This document shows positions 59,805-64,000 of a stretch of DNA of 64,000 nt, one piece after another. The position numbers were made by a program, and so were the translations under genes. Origin of the DNA: Pithys albifrons albifrons (Eukaryota > Chordata > Aves > Passeriformes > Thamnophilidae); assembly GCF_047495875.1 (NCBI RefSeq), contig NC_092468.1, forward strand, positions 1,835,345-1,899,344. The letters run 5' to 3'. Positions within the stretch are counted from its first letter, which is position 1. Each line of letters opens with the position of its first letter. The notes below the pieces were generated by a model, which had not been told where the DNA came from, made no database searches, and saw only the letters and a list, made by a program, of their open reading frames with translations.

Positions 59805-60545
59805 ATCCAGAGGGAGAAATGGGTGGGTAGGAGCCTCAGGAAGCTCAGCAGGGGAATTGCCAAGTCCAGCATGCAAGGAGGAACAGTCCTGTGCACCAGT
59901 ACATGCTGGGGGCTGGCTGCTGGAAAGCAGCTCCCCAGAAAGGGTCTGGGGGTGCTGGTGGGCACCAGATTGACTGAACAGCAACATGAGCTCGTGGCAA
60001 AGAAGGTTAATGGTGTATGGAGCTCATTCAGAGGGGTCTTGCTGGCAGCTTGAGGGAGATGATCCTGCCTCTCTGCTCAGCACTGGTGAGGCCATCCCTG
60101 GAGTTCTGGGTCCAGTTCTGGGCCCCTCTTACAAGGAGCAGTATGGCCTGAGTTCAGTGAAGGGCCTGTAAGATGATAAGGGGATGCAGTGTGTCTCCTG
60201 AGGAAGGGCTGAGAGAGCTGTGCCTCCAGCTTAGAGGCTTGGAGGGATCTCACCAATGTAAATAGCTGAGAGACAGGTGTAGAGAGATGGAGTCAGCCTT
60301 GTGGCCACTGGTGATGGGCACAAACTGAAATATGGGAGTTCCATCTGAACTTAAAAGAGCAATTTTCTTACTGTGGAGGTGACTGAGCACTGGCCCAGGC
60401 TCCCCACAGGGGTTGTGGGTCCTTGGAGATGTTCAGAAGCTGACTGGACATGATTTTGGCCAACTGGCTCTAGGTGACCTCATTTGAGTAGGGGGGTTGG
60501 ACAAGATGACATTGAGATCCCTTCCTGCCTCAGAGATTCTGAGGT
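59805..60545 (+). mobile_element. CR1 LINE fragment, decayed
   Basis: Begins near GGAGCCTCAGGAAGCTCAGC, runs through GCTGCTGGAAAGCAGCTCCC, the CACTGGTGAGGCCATCCCTG and TCCAGTTCTGGGCCCCTC segments typical of the CR1 ORF2 end, and ends in the 3'UTR-like GGTTGGACAAGATGAC and GATCCCTTCCTGCCTCAG. It is more diverged than the copy at 51103 and lacks an intact octamer tail. The frame is broken throughout. Confidence 0.9.
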
Positions 60546-62459
60546 GTCCTTGCCATTGGCTCCCCATCCCTGGGGTGCAGCTGCTCCCTGCCAGCAGGGA
60601 ATTAGCAGGATGTGTTGAACGTGGCTGGTGTGAAGGTTGGCTGTTACACTGAGCATTCTGAGTGGGAGCAAGGAAGGAAGATCTTGGTACTTGGTCTTGG
60701 TGTAATTACTCCTGGAATGCTGTTCCCACTTTGTCTATGCATGTCTGGGGGGTTTTTGGAAGTTCCCTTCTCTTCATTAGCTTTTATGAAGTGTTGAAAA
60801 ACTGGGCAAGTTCAGGGTCATGAAAATGGCCAGAGTGTGAGAGATTGTGCTCTGCAGCAGAAGTACCAAAGCACTCAGTTTATTTATTCTGCAGAAGTCT
60901 GGGCTAACCTGAGCTTTGTAACCAGCTATGAAAACACTGAAACTTGGGGGTGAGGCTGGGGCAGTTTCAGAACAGAATCCAGAAACCTGTCTGGAGATGA
61001 GGCAAATACTTCATCCAGTGGGTGGGAATTGCAGCCCAGCCAGTTCAGTTTGGAAGTGATACAGATTATTATTTCTCCTAGAAACTTTCAAATAGAGGTT
61101 GCAATTTGCCCTCAGAATTCTCTGTAGCTCAGTTACAGCACCAAAATAGGCAGATCAGACCCAGCAGCCCTTCTGGCTGAACTGTCACTGCGATTAGGTC
61201 TGTGCAAGTGTGTTGTTTTATCAGTACAGAGCAAAGAATGTCCATCCCAGTCAGCCAGACATCCCTACAGACCCCACCATCAGCCCCTCCTGGGGAAGCT
61301 GCAGGACTCAGCTGCCCAAAGTTCTGTGCTCCTCAAGCCACAGAATAAACTTGGCAATGATTAATGCCTCTTTACCTGAATGCTTGAACAGCCACAGATC
61401 CTCCTCCCAGGGTTTGTGGACCAGTGTTTAAAAACAATTTTTATGAAAAATATGGCATGGCAGCTAATGAAGAGAGAGGAACTTCCAAAAAGCCCCAGAC
61501 TCATGGCTGGAATGAGCTGTCAGACAAGCACCCAGAAAAGAGCAGTGTTCATCTGGGGAGATTTCCTTCAAACAGAATGGATGTTTTCCAAGTGCTCCAT
61601 TACTTGTCTAACCATTTTTTAGTGCTGCTATCAACAGGCAGAGCTGAAAGATATTTTTTTAATCTCAGCAGTGCATCAAAGGTTTTATTTAAATTGCTCT
61701 TATAAAAAATTAATGAAGGCATTATCTTGCTGGGCTACAAAATGGCAGGAGTGGATCCCAGTGAGATGAAATCTTCTTAAAATACAGCTGTCAAAACATT
61801 TTTGTATTAATATATCCCTGAGTGACTCTGCACATGCACTTGCAGTACAGAACTAGACCAGGAGGAGGAGAATTTCATACGGACCTGCTTCCAGCTGCTC
61901 TCCTGGGCTCTGCAGCCAGGAAATGTCAAACATCCCCTGCGATCGGATCCTGCTGAGGAAATCCCACTCCACCTCCAAGAGATGGTTCCCACCATCCCAG
62001 ATCTCAGGAGGAGGGTGACAGAGGCTGTCACAGCCCCCAGCGCTGCCCAGGGGGATCCTGACTGCAGTAACACCTCTATAAACTCAAACCTGTACTCATA
62101 ACTGGCCCTGTTTTCCCACTCTCATAAATGTCCAAACCATTTGCATTTTAGTCTGAAATTCCCCATGTTTAATCTCCACCCAAAGGAGAATATTTGCAGA
62201 GATAGTCAGAGCAGAGCAAGTTTCCTTCACCCATTTGCAATTTATCAGCACAAACAGGGATAACCCCAACCCTTCCTTTGAAACAAAAAACAGTCTGACC
62301 ACAATTTTATAAAAAAAAATTCCTCCTAAAGCAAACCAGGTAAAGTTTGGAACTTGCATCCTGACAGAACCACAAGATTGTTAGAAACACAATCAGAGTT
62401 TTGCTTAAGCTAAAGGAGCTGTACTGATAAAGAAGAGAATAGGGGGAGGGTGTAGTTAG

Positions 62460-62700
62460 GTTTGCAGTGGTTAGGTGCTTAAAAAGGCGGATTCAACTTG
62501 TTTTTCACACCCTTGGAGGGCTGTGGGGTGTTGGGCCAGACTGTGAACCTCCTGGCACTGGCCAGCAGGGACGGGGGCAGGGACCTCCAGCAGGAATGGG
62601 GTATAAAAACCTGTTTCTTGCTGGCCTGTGTCTGTCACCTAGGCCAGAGGGACACGCCTGATCCATCTGAATTTGTTAAATAAAAGCTTGGGTGTGCTTC
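62460..62700 (+). mobile_element. LTR-like promoter/poly(A) module (5')
   Basis: TATAAAA at 62602-62608 followed 71 bases later by AATAAA at 62679-62684 within AATAAAAGCTTGG, a spacing and context typical of a retroviral-type LTR U3-R junction. I cannot define TG...CA ends or a target-site duplication. It may be a solo LTR remnant of an endogenous retrovirus-like element or coincidence. Confidence 0.35.
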
Positions 62701-63545
62701 AATGACTTTGTCCCCTCTAAATTTGATTGGCAAGTGTGGACATTTCTCACAAGCTCTTTAAGGCTGGGGGGGGTAAGAAAGAAAAAAAAAAGTGTTAAAT
62801 TAGGCAAATACCAAATACTACAAGTACTCAAGTTCTCAACTGAAAGAGAAAAGAGACCAAAAAAACCCTGGTTTTGTGACATTTCTAATTCTGCTTTGCA
62901 AAATGTTGTTTGCACAGCAAGGCCACAACTCATGAAACAGCATGAAGTGCTGGAGTCACTTTGTTCTGGTACAGACTGTCCAGCAGTTGTAGAGACCAGT
63001 GCACCATGGATTACAAGTCATAAATTAAAGGAAGCTGGACACTTCAATAGGAGGAAATAGTAAAGATTTTGTAGAGTTAAAGCCAAGATTTTACAAGTTT
63101 GACAGGTCATGTCATTGAACAAAGAAAAGACAGAAGAGTCCGACAGTGATGAAGATGCTTCAAGACCACCCAAGGGACGAAGTCATGAGACCACCACTGA
63201 AATTTCAAGCCAAAAGGAAAGCTCTGCCCAAGATTTTGCCCAGTCATTAATATGGAAATTAGGAGGTGTTAAGTATGAACTCAAGACTGTAGAAATTGCT
63301 CATTTTACACAAACAAATTAGCCAAGTTTTTGCCCAGTATGAACTGGCTTTGCCTCCAATGTTGTCAGTAAATACCTTTGCTGCTGAAAAGATAAAAAGC
63401 TTCTTTGTGGCAGAGGACATGTCTTATCAATAATGGAAAAAATCTTGTAAGAAATGGGCTCATGAAGATGATGAAGAAGCAAGCCCAAATGCCCTCAAAC
63501 CAGAAGTTTTTGCAGTTGTGGAAATACATGTTACAAAATGGATTC
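62692..63545 (+). pseudogene. Decayed coding-like region, unidentified
   Basis: A protein-like reading runs through this stretch although it is broken. In one frame it reads an ORF to 63060, ending after WITSHKLKEAGHFNRRK; stops at 63058, 63061 and about 63103 interrupt it. The same frame then resumes at 63109 with an acidic Ser/Glu-rich part (EESDSDEDASRPPKGRSHET) to a stop at 63319. From about 63320 the next frame continues coding-like (SQVFAQYELALPPMLSVNTF, AAEKIKSFFVAEDMSYQ), has one TAA, and goes on to KKWAHEDDEEASPNALKPEV and VVEIHVTK. There are no introns, so a processed pseudogene or retroelement-borne gene is possible. I do not recognise the parent and assign no function. Confidence 0.5.
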
Positions 63546-63559
63546 TTTTTTCTTTTTTC

Positions 63560-63830
63560 TCTGAGTCACTGTCTTCTTCCCAAAATCCCCTGAGAGACCC
63601 TTATCTCACCAACCAGGACTGCCTGAGTTTGGTCTTGAAAAGTTTGTATAAGTTCCCTTATTGCCCCCTATTTTCCCCTCTCCTGTTGGTTGTTATCCCT
63701 GGTTTTCTATTGGTTGTAGCTAGAATCCCACCAAAACCTTTAAATACCCCTACCCAGGGTAATAAAGCTCTCTCTGGTTCCTCACTGGTGGTCTCTGTGT
63801 GTCTCCTCTGGAGCATCTCGGGGGTGTTGT
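63560..63830 (+). mobile_element. LTR-like module (3')
   Basis: Inverted CCAAT motifs (ATTGGTTG near 63707), a TATA-like TTTAAATA (63739-63746), AATAAA at 63761-63766 and a following CT-rich stretch (CTCTCTCTGG, GTCTCTGTGTGTCTCC) look like the U3-R-U5 order of an endogenous retrovirus LTR. It is not the same sequence as the module at 62460, so the two are not a simple LTR pair. Boundaries are uncertain. Confidence 0.4.
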
Positions 63831-64000
63831 AGTTTTGGATGTTAAAGAAATTCTCTTCCTTCCACTACAGAATTCAAAAAGTAAATGCCCAACCCCCCCA
63901 TGCCAATGGTTAACAAGGAAGCAGCAACTCCTTTGAATTCTGACTTGATTGCTTTGAGGGGGCTGGGGGAAGAAAACCCTCACTGTTCGCTGGGCTGGTG

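Overview
The window reads as a bird genome, probably a songbird (Passeriformes). It has single-exon-scale coding islands with GT/AG borders in long introns, several CR1 LINE fragments, many GC-rich minisatellites, and one tRNA-Ile-headed SINE with a CR1-like tail that matches what I know of the zebra finch family TguSINE1. Gene order and orientation (VPS8 on +, C3orf70 and EHHADH on -) match human 3q27, i.e. conserved vertebrate synteny. There is no bacterial or phage content.

Layout. (1) 1-23520: the 3' part of VPS8, a CORVET endosomal tethering subunit. Ten exons encode about the last 335 residues, including the C-terminal RING finger and the natural stop at 23087-23089. Its introns hold an old CR1-like patch, a TTAGGG-containing minisatellite, the SINE, a G14 tract, a CR1 3' end and two more minisatellites. 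(2) 23520-27373: the tail-to-tail gap between VPS8 and C3orf70, including the probable C3orf70 3'UTR and a 62-bp minisatellite. (3) 27374-45956: C3orf70 (UPF0524) on the minus strand, two coding exons with a 17.85-kb intron and a 243-residue predicted product. The intron contains a 59-bp minisatellite, a CpG-rich patch, a CR1 end, and a roughly 420-bp block present twice about 4.8 kb apart. (4) 45480-46400: the C3orf70 CpG-island promoter, abutting two minisatellites. (5) 46400-52790: intergenic DNA with a 1.1-kb extremely GC-rich array and a 1.15-kb CR1 copy whose reverse transcriptase frame is still partly readable. (6) 53961-55231: the large terminal coding exon of EHHADH, the peroxisomal bifunctional enzyme. 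(7) 55232-64000: EHHADH intron with a CR1 fragment and, at the far end, a decayed coding-like stretch lying between two LTR-like modules.

The three genes are not functionally linked: VPS8 acts in endosomal fusion, EHHADH in peroxisomal beta-oxidation, and C3orf70 is poorly characterised. The most notable items are a non-consensus C-terminal tripeptide (PRL) on EHHADH where a peroxisome targeting signal is expected, the duplicated intronic block, and the unidentified decayed reading frame at 62.7-63.55 kb. Most long ORFs in the window are artefacts of GC-rich tandem repeats. All identifications were made by eye, without database searches.
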